DNA from: an uncultured Streptococcus sp.
GTDB lineage: Bacteria; Bacillota; Bacilli; Lactobacillales; Streptococcaceae
Assembly (NCBI GenBank): GCA_902479835.1
Contig: CABSQC010000036.1
Coordinates: 1-8,689 of the forward strand
DNA: 8,689 bases
Reading direction: 5' to 3'
A model generated the notes under the pieces. It did no database searches. It was not told the DNA's origin and saw only the letters and a program-made list of their open reading frames with translations. The position numbers were made by a program, and so were the translations under genes. Positions 1 to 6,289 of this stretch are shown piece by piece (position 1 is the first letter of the stretch; every line of letters starts with the position of its first letter).

Positions 1-1391
1 CCTTCTTTGTCTTTACGTTGGTATGTGTGAGCACCAAAGTAGTCACGTTGTGCTTGGATCAAGTTTGCTGGAAGATCCGCTGAACGGTAGCTATCAAAGT
101 AAGTGATGGCTGCTGAGAAGGTTGGTACGGGTACACCAGCTTGAACAGCAAGAGCTACGATATCACGAACAGATTGTTGGTACTTAGCAGTGACATCCAA
201 GAAGTACTCATCCAAAAGAAGGTTAGCAAGATCTGCATCACGGTTGTAAGCATCTGTGATCTTTTGCAAGAAACGAGAACGGATGATACAGCCATCGCGC
301 CAGATAGATGCGATGTCCGCAAATGGCAAGTTCCAGTTATTTTCTTTAGAAGCTACACGCAATTGCGCAAAACCTTGTGCGTAAGAGATGATTTTTGAAA
401 AGTAAAGGGCTTGACGGATTTTTTCAATCAACTCAACCTTGTCTCCTTCAAATTTGAAAGCAGCTGGTTTTGGAAGCACCTTGCTAGCGTGTACACGTTC
501 TTCTTTATAAGTAGAGATATAACGTGCAAATACTGACTCAGTAATGAGTGACAATGGCACACCAAGGTCAAGAGCTGATTGGCTAGTCCATTTACCAGTT
601 CCCTTGTTTCCTGCAGCATCCAGGATATAGTCTACGATTGGTCCATCTTGACCTTCATCGTCTTTGCGTTTCAAGATATCAGCTGTGATTTCAATCAAGT
701 AGCTGTCCAACTCACCCTTGTTCCATTCAGTGAAGATTTCAGCCATGTCTTCTGCAGAAAGGCCAAGCAAGTGTTGCATGAGGTCATAGCTTTCTGCGAT
801 CAATTGCATATCCCCGTACTCGATCCCGTTGTGGACCATTTTCACGTAGTGACCAGCTCCATCAGGACCGATGTAAGTCACACATGGTTTTCCATCTTCT
901 GGTGCTTTTGCAGAGATTTCTTCAAGAACATCTGCTACCAATTCATAGGCTTCTTTTTGTCCACCAGGCATGATAGAAGGACCTTCAAGGGCACCTTTTT
1001 CACCACCAGAAACCCCTGTACCGATAAAGTTGATACCAGAGTTTGCCAACTCTTCGTTCCGACGGATGGTATCTTTGTAGAAAGTATTTCCTCCGTCAAT
1101 CAAGATATCGCCTTTATCCAAATGTGGAAGAAGGGCTTGGATAGTTGCATCTGTACCAGGTCCTGCTTGAACCATGAGCATGATACGGCGTGGTTTTTCG
1201 ATAGAGTTTACAAAGCTTTCGATATCATAGCTTGGCACAAAGTTCTTTTCAGGATGGCAAGCAACAACATCTTCTGTTTTTTCTTTACTACGGTTATAAA
1301 TGGCAACTGTATAGCCACGAGATTCGATATTAAGGGCAAGGTTACGACCCATTACGGCCATACCAACAACACCAAAGTTTGCTTTAGTCAT
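1..1391 (-). CDS. gnd: 6-phosphogluconate dehydrogenase, decarboxylating (3' end outside window)
   Basis: Oxidises and decarboxylates 6-phosphogluconate to ribulose-5-phosphate with reduction of NADP+, the third step of the oxidative pentose phosphate pathway, in the cytosol. Reverse-strand translation from ATG 1391-1389 gives 463 residues before the left edge and reads [20 protein letters not shown] at the N-terminus, an NADP-binding Rossmann loop (residues 7-15). [17 protein letters not shown] follows at about 128-144. The catalytic pair lies in [10 protein letters not shown], with Lys184 and Glu191 matching the family's known Lys/Glu. The family signature [12 protein letters not shown] is at about 258-269. 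The last visible residues are TYQRKDKE; streptococcal Gnd is about 474 residues, so roughly the last ten are missing by truncation of the window, not of the gene. An AGAGGAG ribosome binding site lies about 6 bases upstream of the ATG. The flotillin terminator lies upstream, so gnd has its own promoter. Confidence 0.97.
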   Translation of the reverse strand, partial: MTKANFGVVGMAVMGRNLALNIESRGYTVAIYNRSKEKTEDVVACHPEKNFVPSYDIESFVNSIEKPRRIMLMVQAGPGTDATIQALLPHLDKGDILIDGGNTFYKDTIRRNEELANSGINFIGTGVSGGEKGALEGPSIMPGGQKEAYELVADVLEEISAKAPEDGKPCVTYIGPDGAGHYVKMVHNGIEYGDMQLIAESYDLMQHLLGLSAEDMAEIFTEWNKGELDSYLIEITADILKRKDDEGQDGPIVDYILDAAGNKGTGKWTSQSALDLGVPLSLITESVFARYISTYKEERVHASKVLPKPAAFKFEGDKVELIEKIRQALYFSKIISYAQGFAQLRVASKENNWNLPFADIASIWRDGCIIRSRFLQKITDAYNRDADLANLLLDEYFLDVTAKYQQSVRDIVALAVQAGVPVPTFSAAITYFDSYRSADLPANLIQAQRDYFGAHTYQRKDKE

Positions 1392-1419
1392 GTGACACTC
1401 CTCTTTATAGTTTGCCTTT

Positions 1420-1448
1420 ATTCTACCATTTTTCCTCCTCAAAAGAAA
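1420..1448 (-). promoter_or_regulatory. Inferred gnd promoter (extended -10)
   Basis: On the minus strand TGGTAGAAT (1428-1420) is an extended -10: TGn followed by TAGAAT, one mismatch to TATAAT. A poor -35 candidate, TTTCTT, lies at 1448-1443 with 17-bp spacing. Transcription would start near 1413, giving a leader of about 22 nt with the ribosome binding site at 1404-1397. Position and motif are seen; use as a promoter is inferred. Confidence 0.6.
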
Positions 1449-1467
1449 GCAGAAAATAGCTTCCCGC

Positions 1468-1507
1468 CTTCTCTAGAGGGAGAAGATCATGCAAGTCATT
1501 TGATCTT
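1468..1507. repeat. Two adjacent inverted repeats upstream of gnd
   Basis: CTTCTC (1468-1473) and GAGAAG (1480-1485) form one palindrome with a 6-nt spacer. AAGATCA (1483-1489) and TGATCTT (1501-1507) form a second, perfect 7-bp palindrome with an 11-nt spacer. The two share three bases. They lie between the flotillin terminator and the gnd -35 region, a position suited to an operator, but no known regulator motif was recognised. Confidence 0.4.
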
Positions 1508-1545
1508 AAAAACAAAAGTGCCCGAGAAACAGTTCTCAGACACTT
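1508..1545 (-). terminator. Rho-independent terminator after the flotillin gene
   Basis: Read on the minus strand, the arms 1545-1533 and 1528-1516 pair over 13 bp with a 4-nt loop (CTGT). The only non-Watson-Crick pairs are two G-U wobbles, which exist only in the minus-strand RNA; the plus strand would have C-A mismatches. A U-rich run interrupted by one G follows (1517-1508). The hairpin begins 15 bases after the TAA at 1562-1560, the stop of the unshifted flotillin frame, which supports 1560 as the original gene end. Confidence 0.85.
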
Positions 1546-1559
1546 CTTGATGAATGGCA

Positions 1560-1673
1560 TTAATCTTCTTTAGAAGCTAACTCCTCTGCTTCAATGACCG
1601 GTTGTTCTCCTTCTTTGAGTTTATTGACCGTCATATTAACTCCAAGAGCTCCTGCTATCAATTGACGAATATC
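1560..1673 (-). pseudogene. Out-of-frame C-terminal tail of the flotillin gene
   Basis: One frame away from the flotillin ORF, 37 codons run without a stop from 1673 to a TAA at 1562-1560. They read DIRQLIAGALGVNM at the start and EELASKED at the end. Adding one base after GGA (1678-1676) joins them to the main ORF as ...QGAGL-DIRQLI..., giving a 492-residue protein. The codons look coding, and the terminator sits just past this stop rather than just past the premature TGA at 1660-1658. The simplest reading is a recent single-base deletion, or a sequencing error, at about 1673-1675. Confidence 0.75.
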
Positions 1674-3037
1674 AATCCAGCTCCTTGAGAGACTTGGTCG
1701 ATACTTTGCATAATATCGCCCACCATCTTAGAAGCATTGCCTTCCCCGTACATGGTGATCTTATCAACCTTGGTTAATGGTTCAGCGACAGCACGCGCAA
1801 TTTCAGGCAACTTGTCAACGACCATTTCAGTAATGGCTGCTTCTTGCATTTTCTTCATTGCTTCGGCCTTTTGGTCCAAACCTTTCGCTTCAGCTTCTAG
1901 TTTCAAGCGAATGGCTTCAGCTTCTGCACGACCTTTGGCTTCGATAGCTTCAGCCTCTTGTAGTTGAGCAAATTTCTCAGCTTCGGCTTGGGCTTTCCGA
2001 GCTTCGGCTTCTTTTTGTGTTTCGAAGAGTTCTGCTTCTGCCTTGCGTTGGCGTTCGATCAATTCTGCTTCGGCTGCTTGTTGACGCGCATACTTTTCAG
2101 CTTCGGCTTGCTTACGGATGTTGGCATCCAATTCTTGCTCACGAACCTTAACTTCGCGTTCTTTGACTTCCGCTTCTTTTTCTTGTTTCATGATATTGGC
2201 TTCAGCTGCCACGCGCTCTTGTTCACGACGTTGCACTTCTGCCTCAATCCCTTTAGCGGCATCTGCTTTTGCTTGGGCAATATCTGCTTCTTGTTTGAGG
2301 GCTGCTTGTTTGAGTTTTAATTCGTTTTGTTTTTGCGCAATTTCAAGATCGGCTGCAACACGTTTGTCGTTGGCCAATTTATCTTGTTCTGCTTCGACTT
2401 CCTTGCGTTCGCGTTCTGCTTTGGCTTTGGCAATCAAGGCATCTTTCTTAATGGTTTCAACATTTTCAATCCCGAGGTTGTCGATGACTCCCCCTTCATC
2501 AGAGAAGGATTGAACCGTAAAGGCGATGACTTCAAGCCCCATTTTAGCCAAATCTGGCGCTACGTTGTCTTGCACCTTTGAAGCAAACTCTTGACGGTCG
2601 TTGACCATCTTACGGAGCTCCATCTGACCGATCACTTCCCGTAAATTCCCTTCCAAGACATCTTGGACAGAATTGGAAATATCCGTTGTATTCCAGTTCA
2701 AGAAGTTCTCTGCAGCACGGGCAATCATCTCATCGGTTGTACCGATTTTTAACTTAACAGCTGCATCGGCACGGACGTTAATGAAGTCCAGTGTTGGGAC
2801 TGCTTCAGATGTCCGAACATCTGTCGAGAATTGCTCAATATCAAGATAAGAGCGTTGTTCGACAAAGGGAATCATAAAACCAGCTTTCCCGCGTAAGTGG
2901 CGTTGCTTCCGAAGACCTGTAATAACCACGACTTCGTTGGGTTTAGCGTTGACATACCCTTTGACCAACAAGATCAATACAAGAATGGCTACGATTACAA
3001 AAGTAATCAACCAACCTGGAATAAATAAAGTATCCAT
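1658..3037 (-). CDS. floT: Flotillin-like SPFH/band-7 membrane protein, C-terminus altered by frameshift
   Basis: Flotillins are membrane scaffold proteins of functional membrane microdomains; the inferred role here is membrane organisation. The 459-residue ORF opens with one N-terminal membrane segment (about 9-28, GWLITFVIVAILVLILLV). An SPFH/PHB domain follows (about 33-195), including NEVVVITG and the LEGNLREVIGQM helix. A very long Glu/Ala-rich coiled coil runs from about 195 to 405 with repeated AEAE units. A flotillin C-terminal region follows (PEIARAVAEPLTKVDKITMY, about 411-430). The start ATG 3037-3035 has AAAGGAG upstream. After Gly454-Leu455 the frame ends abruptly in IFVN-stop, while the expected continuation lies in another frame down to 1560. 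No NfeD-type partner gene, often paired with flotillins, is visible nearby. The symbol is used by analogy with Bacillus FloT; family assignment is firm, orthology is not. Confidence 0.88.
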   Translation of the reverse strand: MDTLFIPGWLITFVIVAILVLILLVKGYVNAKPNEVVVITGLRKQRHLRGKAGFMIPFVEQRSYLDIEQFSTDVRTSEAVPTLDFINVRADAAVKLKIGTTDEMIARAAENFLNWNTTDISNSVQDVLEGNLREVIGQMELRKMVNDRQEFASKVQDNVAPDLAKMGLEVIAFTVQSFSDEGGVIDNLGIENVETIKKDALIAKAKAERERKEVEAEQDKLANDKRVAADLEIAQKQNELKLKQAALKQEADIAQAKADAAKGIEAEVQRREQERVAAEANIMKQEKEAEVKEREVKVREQELDANIRKQAEAEKYARQQAAEAELIERQRKAEAELFETQKEAEARKAQAEAEKFAQLQEAEAIEAKGRAEAEAIRLKLEAEAKGLDQKAEAMKKMQEAAITEMVVDKLPEIARAVAEPLTKVDKITMYGEGNASKMVGDIMQSIDQVSQGAGLIFVN

Positions 3038-3085
3038 ACTTTTTCTCCTTTTTTAGAGGTCTCCCCTCTGTTGTTTATTAATCCT

Positions 3086-3113
3086 AGTATATCAAAAGAA
3101 GGCCTTTCCTCAA
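3086..3113 (-). promoter_or_regulatory. Inferred flotillin promoter
   Basis: On the minus strand TTGAGG (3113-3108) and TATACT (3091-3086) are spaced by 16 bp. TGA immediately before TATACT gives an extended -10, TGATATACT. The -35 box lies inside the terminator hairpin of the upstream yceD gene. The predicted leader is about 40 nt. Confidence 0.65.
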
Positions 3114-3123
3114 AGAAAAGACC
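3094..3123 (-). terminator. Rho-independent terminator after the yceD-like gene
   Basis: On the minus strand, arms 3123-3115 (GGTCTTTTC) and 3109-3101 (GGAAAGGCC) pair over 9 bp with two G-U pairs and a 5-nt loop. TTCTTTT follows at 3100-3094. It lies about 38 bases after the yceD stop. The stem has only moderate GC content, so some readthrough into the flotillin gene is possible. Confidence 0.65.
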
Positions 3124-3161
3124 TGTATTTATGTCTAAATTTATCAAATGTAATCTCTAGC

Positions 3162-3701
3162 TTATTCTTCGTCAAACAAGCCATTTAGACCGGCGAAAGG
3201 ACTGTTTTCTTCTTTCTTAATAGCTTGAGCGGCTTGGTATTCTTCTTCGGATAGGATTTTCCAATCATTGCCTTCGATAAAACCTTGTCCAGCCTCTTCT
3301 TCTGGAGTGAGAACCTTGAGGGGAATATTTAGCAGAATATTATCCGCTACGCTTTCACTCAGGTCAATCTTCCCACCTTCGATTGGAAGGATCAGATCTT
3401 CCTCAAGAGCTTCGATATCTGCGTCAGACTGTACATCCTCCGCAAACACTTCTGTTACGGGATAGCTTTCTTGAAGCTCGACAGGCTCCATGCTTCGGCT
3501 AGATGCCAAAACGATGGTGTAGGTCAACTGGTAATCCAAGACATAGAGGCCTGTATCATAGGCTACTCGTCCTGTCGCTGTCACATTCTTTAAATCAAGA
3601 ATTTCTGGATTACGCTTTTGCAATTCTTTGAGCAAATCCAACTCTTGATCAAAGGCTAGTCCTTCAGGATTTTTACGGATTTCTTGTGTAAATAGGTTCA
3701 T
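3162..3701 (-). CDS. yceD: YceD/DUF177 family protein
   Basis: YceD (DUF177) proteins are small acidic cytosolic proteins; the E. coli member is linked to accumulation of 23S rRNA. The 179-residue product runs from MNLFTQEIRKNPEGLAFDQE to an acidic tail ending GLFDEE. Family-like features are the internal TGRVAYDTGLYVLDYQLTY strand region (about 43-61) and the block GKIDLSESVADNILLNIPL (about 110-128). It has no cysteine, so the Cys pairs found in some members are absent. The frame stays open to an ATG at 3761, but the start at 3701 is preferred: it has GAGGAC 6 bases upstream, and the region further upstream holds the promoter. Bacterial yceD genes often precede rpmF (ribosomal protein L32); here the next gene is a flotillin with its own promoter. 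Confidence 0.85.
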   Translation of the reverse strand: MNLFTQEIRKNPEGLAFDQELDLLKELQKRNPEILDLKNVTATGRVAYDTGLYVLDYQLTYTIVLASSRSMEPVELQESYPVTEVFAEDVQSDADIEALEEDLILPIEGGKIDLSESVADNILLNIPLKVLTPEEEAGQGFIEGNDWKILSEEEYQAAQAIKKEENSPFAGLNGLFDEE

Positions 3702-3732
3702 TCTTTTGTCCTCAAATCTTCTAGATACTACT

Positions 3733-3761
3733 AGTATATCATGAAGCTGCCCCTCAACCAA
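3733..3761 (-). promoter_or_regulatory. Inferred yceD promoter (extended -10)
   Basis: Minus-strand TGATATACT (3741-3733) is an extended -10 identical to those of the flotillin and lemA genes. A partial -35, TTGGTT (3761-3756), lies 17 bp upstream. It is back to back with the rgg promoter, whose -10 is about 45 bp away. Confidence 0.6.
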
Positions 3762-3779
3762 GAAGTCTCCTCAAAAATT

Positions 3780-3788
3780 TGTTATAAT
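3780..3788 (+). promoter_or_regulatory. Inferred promoter of the Rgg-type regulator
   Basis: TGTTATAAT is a perfect -10 hexamer (3783-3788) with an upstream TGn extension. No convincing -35 is visible, as is common for extended -10 promoters. The start site would be near 3795, leaving an unusually long leader of about 104 nt before the ATG at 3899. That leader contains the small palindrome GTGTTGTACAC (3820-3830). Confidence 0.6.
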
Positions 3789-3898
3789 CATGAAAAAAGA
3801 TACAGAAACTAGGCAATTGGTGTTGTACACAAGGGTCTCACCATCTCTTGGACAAAAGAGAGTCACTTGCTAGGGCATTGTTAGATAGAGGAGAATTC

Positions 3899-4759
3899 AT
3901 GAAAGATATCGGAGCAGTTTTTCGGCAAATACGTGAAAGTCGCCACATCTCTTTAGAGGAGGCTACGGGTGGCGAATTTTCACGCTCCATGCTATCTCGA
4001 TTTGAAAGAGGGGAAAATGACCTGACCACGCAACGTTTTTTTCAGGCCCTTCAACAGATCAAAACCAGCCTCAGTGAGTTTTCCCATCTAGCTGGAATCG
4101 ATCAGCACTCTTTTATTCCCAAATTGTTGAAAGAGCACTATGAAAACATGAGCTTGGAACACGACCAAGCCTTGTACCAAACTTACCAGCTAGCCTATCA
4201 GAAAGATCACAAAAAAGAAGACCTCTTAGCCAGCATTATTCTCAAAGTCCAAATGCTTGGCTTCTATCCTGAGGTGGAGCTCACCGCTAGCCAAGAGGAA
4301 CTGGATTTCCTCCATGATTATCTCTTCTCTGTCACAATCTGGGGAAATTTTGAATTAAACCTGTTTTCTCTGACCTCTCCACTTTTCTCTAGTCGCCTCT
4401 ATCGCCAATACACAGAGGAGTTGGTCCAAAGGGAGGATTTCAAGCTTCTCCTAGACTCTTCTCGTTCTGCCCTTAACTCTATTTTTCTTAATGGCTTCTT
4501 TCTCGCCATTAGTTCAAATGAATTTGAAGATGCATCTTTTTTTGATCACCTAATTAACGACCACTTTTACTCCGAAAATGAAGCCTACCATCGGACGGTT
4601 TATCTCTACGCCAAAGGAGAATTTCTCTATCGAAAGGGAGAGAAAGAAATTGGTCTTGAAAAGATGGAGCAGGCCATCCAGGTTCTCTCTATTCTGGATT
4701 GTAAGGACAGTGCCAGCTACTACAGACAGGGCATGCAGGAACTCATCAAAGAAACCTAA
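3899..4759 (+). CDS. Rgg/GadR/MutR family transcriptional regulator
   Basis: A 286-residue cytosolic DNA-binding regulator, the usual size for Rgg proteins. The N-terminus carries an XRE-type helix-turn-helix (about 5-60) with the family hallmark MLSRFERGENDLT (31-43), preceded by IGAVFRQIRESRHISLEE. The rest is a helical, TPR-like domain of the type that binds signal peptides in characterised Rgg proteins such as RopB and the SHP receptors. The frame is open upstream to an ATG at 3848, but 3899 is chosen because AGAGGAG lies 5 bases before it and MKDIG... is a typical Rgg start. It is transcribed alone, with its own promoter and terminator. The neighbouring downstream small ORF and MFS gene are the obvious candidate targets, since many Rgg proteins activate adjacent genes. 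Which Rgg subgroup it belongs to, and its ligand, cannot be told from sequence. Confidence 0.92.
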   Translation: MKDIGAVFRQIRESRHISLEEATGGEFSRSMLSRFERGENDLTTQRFFQALQQIKTSLSEFSHLAGIDQHSFIPKLLKEHYENMSLEHDQALYQTYQLAYQKDHKKEDLLASIILKVQMLGFYPEVELTASQEELDFLHDYLFSVTIWGNFELNLFSLTSPLFSSRLYRQYTEELVQREDFKLLLDSSRSALNSIFLNGFFLAISSNEFEDASFFDHLINDHFYSENEAYHRTVYLYAKGEFLYRKGEKEIGLEKMEQAIQVLSILDCKDSASYYRQGMQELIKET

Positions 4760-4789
4760 AAAACTCACAGATCTGTTCTGTGAGTTTTT
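4760..4789 (+). terminator. Rho-independent terminator after the Rgg gene
   Basis: AAAACTCACAGA (4760-4771) and TCTGTGAGTTTT (4777-4788) form a perfect 12-bp stem with a 5-nt loop, ending in a run of T. It starts immediately after the TAA stop. It insulates the downstream small ORF-MFS operon from rgg transcription, so that operon needs its own promoter. Confidence 0.9.
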
Positions 4790-4832
4790 GTTGAAAATAT
4801 GCAACATTTATTTTTTCTTGTTTTTTTAGGTT

Positions 4833-4838
4833 TACAAT
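4833..4838 (+). promoter_or_regulatory. Possible -10 of the small ORF-MFS operon
   Basis: TACAAT matches TATAAT at five of six positions. No recognisable -35 lies 15-19 bp upstream, only T-rich sequence, and there is no TGn extension. A poor -35 fits an activator-dependent promoter, with the adjacent Rgg as the natural candidate. The leader would be about 27 nt. This stretch (4790-4871) is otherwise T-rich and holds two hydrophobic micro-ORFs described in the findings. Confidence 0.4.
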
Positions 4839-4871
4839 AGGACTATCAAGCAAAGAAAGAAGGTTCTTCCC

Positions 4872-5048
4872 ATGATAACCAAACTAAAAAGCCACTTCCT
4901 CCGCTTTCTTCTCTCACATACTAGCGTCTATCTGAAGGATCAGAAGCTAGCTCTTTCAGAAGAGGAAAAATTGGAGCTCTTCAAACAGATCGTTCGATCC
5001 ATCAAACAAGTCCTACCCACTAATCACGTGAAGGAGGAAAGCTTATGA
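4872..5048 (+). CDS. Hypothetical 58-residue protein, translationally coupled to the MFS gene
   Basis: I do not recognise a family. The ORF starts at an ATG with GAAAGAAGG 8 bases upstream, begins MITKLKSHFLRFLLSH and ends TNHVKEESL. Its TGA overlaps the MFS start codon as ATGA, and its last codons contain the AAGGAGG ribosome binding site of the MFS gene. The N-terminal third is basic and moderately hydrophobic (amphipathic rather than a clear membrane segment). The middle is charged and helix-prone (SEEEKLELFKQIVRSIKQV). There is no lipobox, no double-glycine leader and no cysteine, so it is not an obvious bacteriocin or SHP-type pheromone. It could be a small accessory subunit of the exporter, a small regulator, or a translated leader that couples MFS translation. 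Overlap and ribosome binding site support translation; function is unknown. Confidence 0.6.
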   Translation: MITKLKSHFLRFLLSHTSVYLKDQKLALSEEEKLELFKQIVRSIKQVLPTNHVKEESL

Positions 5049-6262
5049 AACTCTTAGTCCGTAATAAAATTTTTGCCTTACTCAGCCTTTCTCGCTTTTT
5101 GAATACCCTTGGTGCTGCCATCTACAATCTGGTCTTTGTGGTCTTTGCTGCCAGCATGCCTCAGCCTAGTCTGGCAGTTGGCATTGCCAATCTCATTGTA
5201 TTTATTCCTAGCCTCTTTAGCATTTTTGTTGGTATGAAGGCTGACCGCACGAAGAAAAAAGCTAACTGGTTGATCCGCATTGGCTATCTTCAAGCCATCC
5301 TCTTCATCCTTATTGCTCTCATGACCAAGATTCCGGGTTACCTTGCCTTTTCGATTGTTTGCTTCTTAAACATAGTTTCAGATTGTTTGAGTGATTATCG
5401 CGGAGGCTTGCAACTCCCTATCATGAAAAAGAACATCCCCGACGAGGATTTGATGGAGGCCTATTCCTTCAACCAACTACTTAGTATGGTCTGCTCGATT
5501 TCTGGACAAGCTCTAGGAGTTTGGTTGCTAGCCATCAGCCATCAAAATTTTGCCCTGGTCGCTTCGATCAATGCATTGACTTTTCTCCTGTCTTCTACCT
5601 GTCTCCTGATGAGAAAAAAGCAGCTGACACATGATCCCGTCATTGAGCCCCAAAGTAAGAATTCTTTGGTACACGAATGCCAAGAGATGTACCAGAACGC
5701 TAAAAGTATTTTTGCAGATGAGGAGGTCCACCACTTTGGCAAGTTGCTCTTCTCATTGGTTCTTATCAATGCCCTAGGGGGATCCATCTCTGGTATCTAC
5801 AATTTGCAACTGCTTCACTCCCCCTTCTTTCAGTTGAGTTTTAGCCAATCCCTCTTGATTTTAGAGGTAGTGACTATTTTAAGCATGGTCTGGGCTAGCT
5901 TGACACCCCATGACTATTTTTCCAAGCAATCGCTCCACCATATCCTCCTGTGGATCACAGGTGGGCTGACCATGCTTGGTATCACAAATATCCTGGTACA
6001 CTGGGATATTCTTTCCCTTCTACTCATCACTTTCCTTGGTTATCTTGTAGCAAAAATCAACCCAAAAGTTTCCAGTCTTTTAATGAGTAAATTACCCGCT
6101 GAAAAATTAGCTTCTACCTCTAGCTTTTTGGGACTGATGGTCAGCTTTGCCATGCCACTTGGGACAGCTCTCTTTTCTAGTCTAGCTATCTGGAGCCTTC
6201 CCCTAGCTTGGGGGACCTTTGCCATCCTTGGTTTCACTACCCTCCTCTTAACTACCAAATAA
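5045..6262 (+). CDS. Major facilitator superfamily transporter, probable exporter
   Basis: A 405-residue integral membrane protein with hydrophobic segments throughout, consistent with 12 helices in two halves. The motif A loop between helices 2 and 3 is clear: FVGMKADRTKKKANW (about 61-75, G-x-x-A-D-R then basic residues), the classic MFS gating motif. A longer charged central loop (about 190-235, with HECQEMYQNAKSIFADEE) separates the halves. The overall look is of the drug/macrolide-efflux type of MFS protein, hence probably proton-driven export, but no substrate-specific motif is seen. An AAGGAGG ribosome binding site lies 7 bases before the ATG, inside the preceding 58-codon ORF, whose stop overlaps this start by four bases (ATGA). 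It is the last gene of the presumed operon and ends in a bidirectional terminator. An Rgg regulator upstream suggests signal-controlled export. Family assignment is strong; substrate is unknown. Confidence 0.88.
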   Translation: MKLLVRNKIFALLSLSRFLNTLGAAIYNLVFVVFAASMPQPSLAVGIANLIVFIPSLFSIFVGMKADRTKKKANWLIRIGYLQAILFILIALMTKIPGYLAFSIVCFLNIVSDCLSDYRGGLQLPIMKKNIPDEDLMEAYSFNQLLSMVCSISGQALGVWLLAISHQNFALVASINALTFLLSSTCLLMRKKQLTHDPVIEPQSKNSLVHECQEMYQNAKSIFADEEVHHFGKLLFSLVLINALGGSISGIYNLQLLHSPFFQLSFSQSLLILEVVTILSMVWASLTPHDYFSKQSLHHILLWITGGLTMLGITNILVHWDILSLLLITFLGYLVAKINPKVSSLLMSKLPAEKLASTSSFLGLMVSFAMPLGTALFSSLAIWSLPLAWGTFAILGFTTLLLTTK

Positions 6263-6289
6263 AAAATCCACCATTTGGTGGATTTTTTT
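6261..6289. terminator. Bidirectional terminator between MFS gene and htpX
   Basis: The perfect inverted repeat AAAAAATCCACCA / TGGTGGATTTTTT has a 2-nt nominal loop (4 nt if the innermost A-T pair is open) and an A-run on one side and a T-run on the other, so it works on both strands. It overlaps the MFS stop codon (6260-6262) at one end and the htpX stop (6290-6288) at the other. The two convergent genes are therefore packed tightly on one hairpin. Confidence 0.92.

Noticed and set aside
579..1550. Long rightward ORF (323 codons) antisense to gnd
   Set aside because: The opposite strand encodes a complete, motif-rich 6-phosphogluconate dehydrogenase. The rightward translation is Cys/Phe/His-rich with no family resemblance and runs across the gnd promoter.
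1880..2440. Possible tandem DNA repeat in the flotillin gene
   Set aside because: The recurrent GCTTCGGCTT-like units are imperfect and explained by the protein-level AEAE coiled-coil repetition; no regular period at the DNA level was found.
1737..2581. Several rightward ORFs rich in Ser/Ala/Cys/Phe inside the flotillin region
   Set aside because: They are shadows of the repetitive Glu/Ala coiled-coil codons on the minus strand, which remove stops from the other frames.
3702..3761. Upstream extension of yceD to an ATG at 3761
   Set aside because: The extension covers the inferred promoter, lacks a ribosome binding site and does not look like the family N-terminus; 3701 has a good GAGGAC site.
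3790..3873. 27-codon ORF starting MKKDTETRQL before rgg
   Set aside because: Its ATG lies two bases after the -10 hexamer, so it would precede or coincide with the start of transcription. It is not hydrophobic like an SHP pheromone.
3848..3898. Upstream extension of the Rgg ORF to an ATG at 3848
   Set aside because: Rgg proteins start just before the helix-turn-helix, as MKDIG does here, and AGAGGAG sits at the right distance from 3899.
4550..4829. ORFs on both strands across the 3' end of rgg and its terminator
   Set aside because: They read through a perfect terminator hairpin and the coding end of rgg in other frames; no domain or ribosome binding site supports them.
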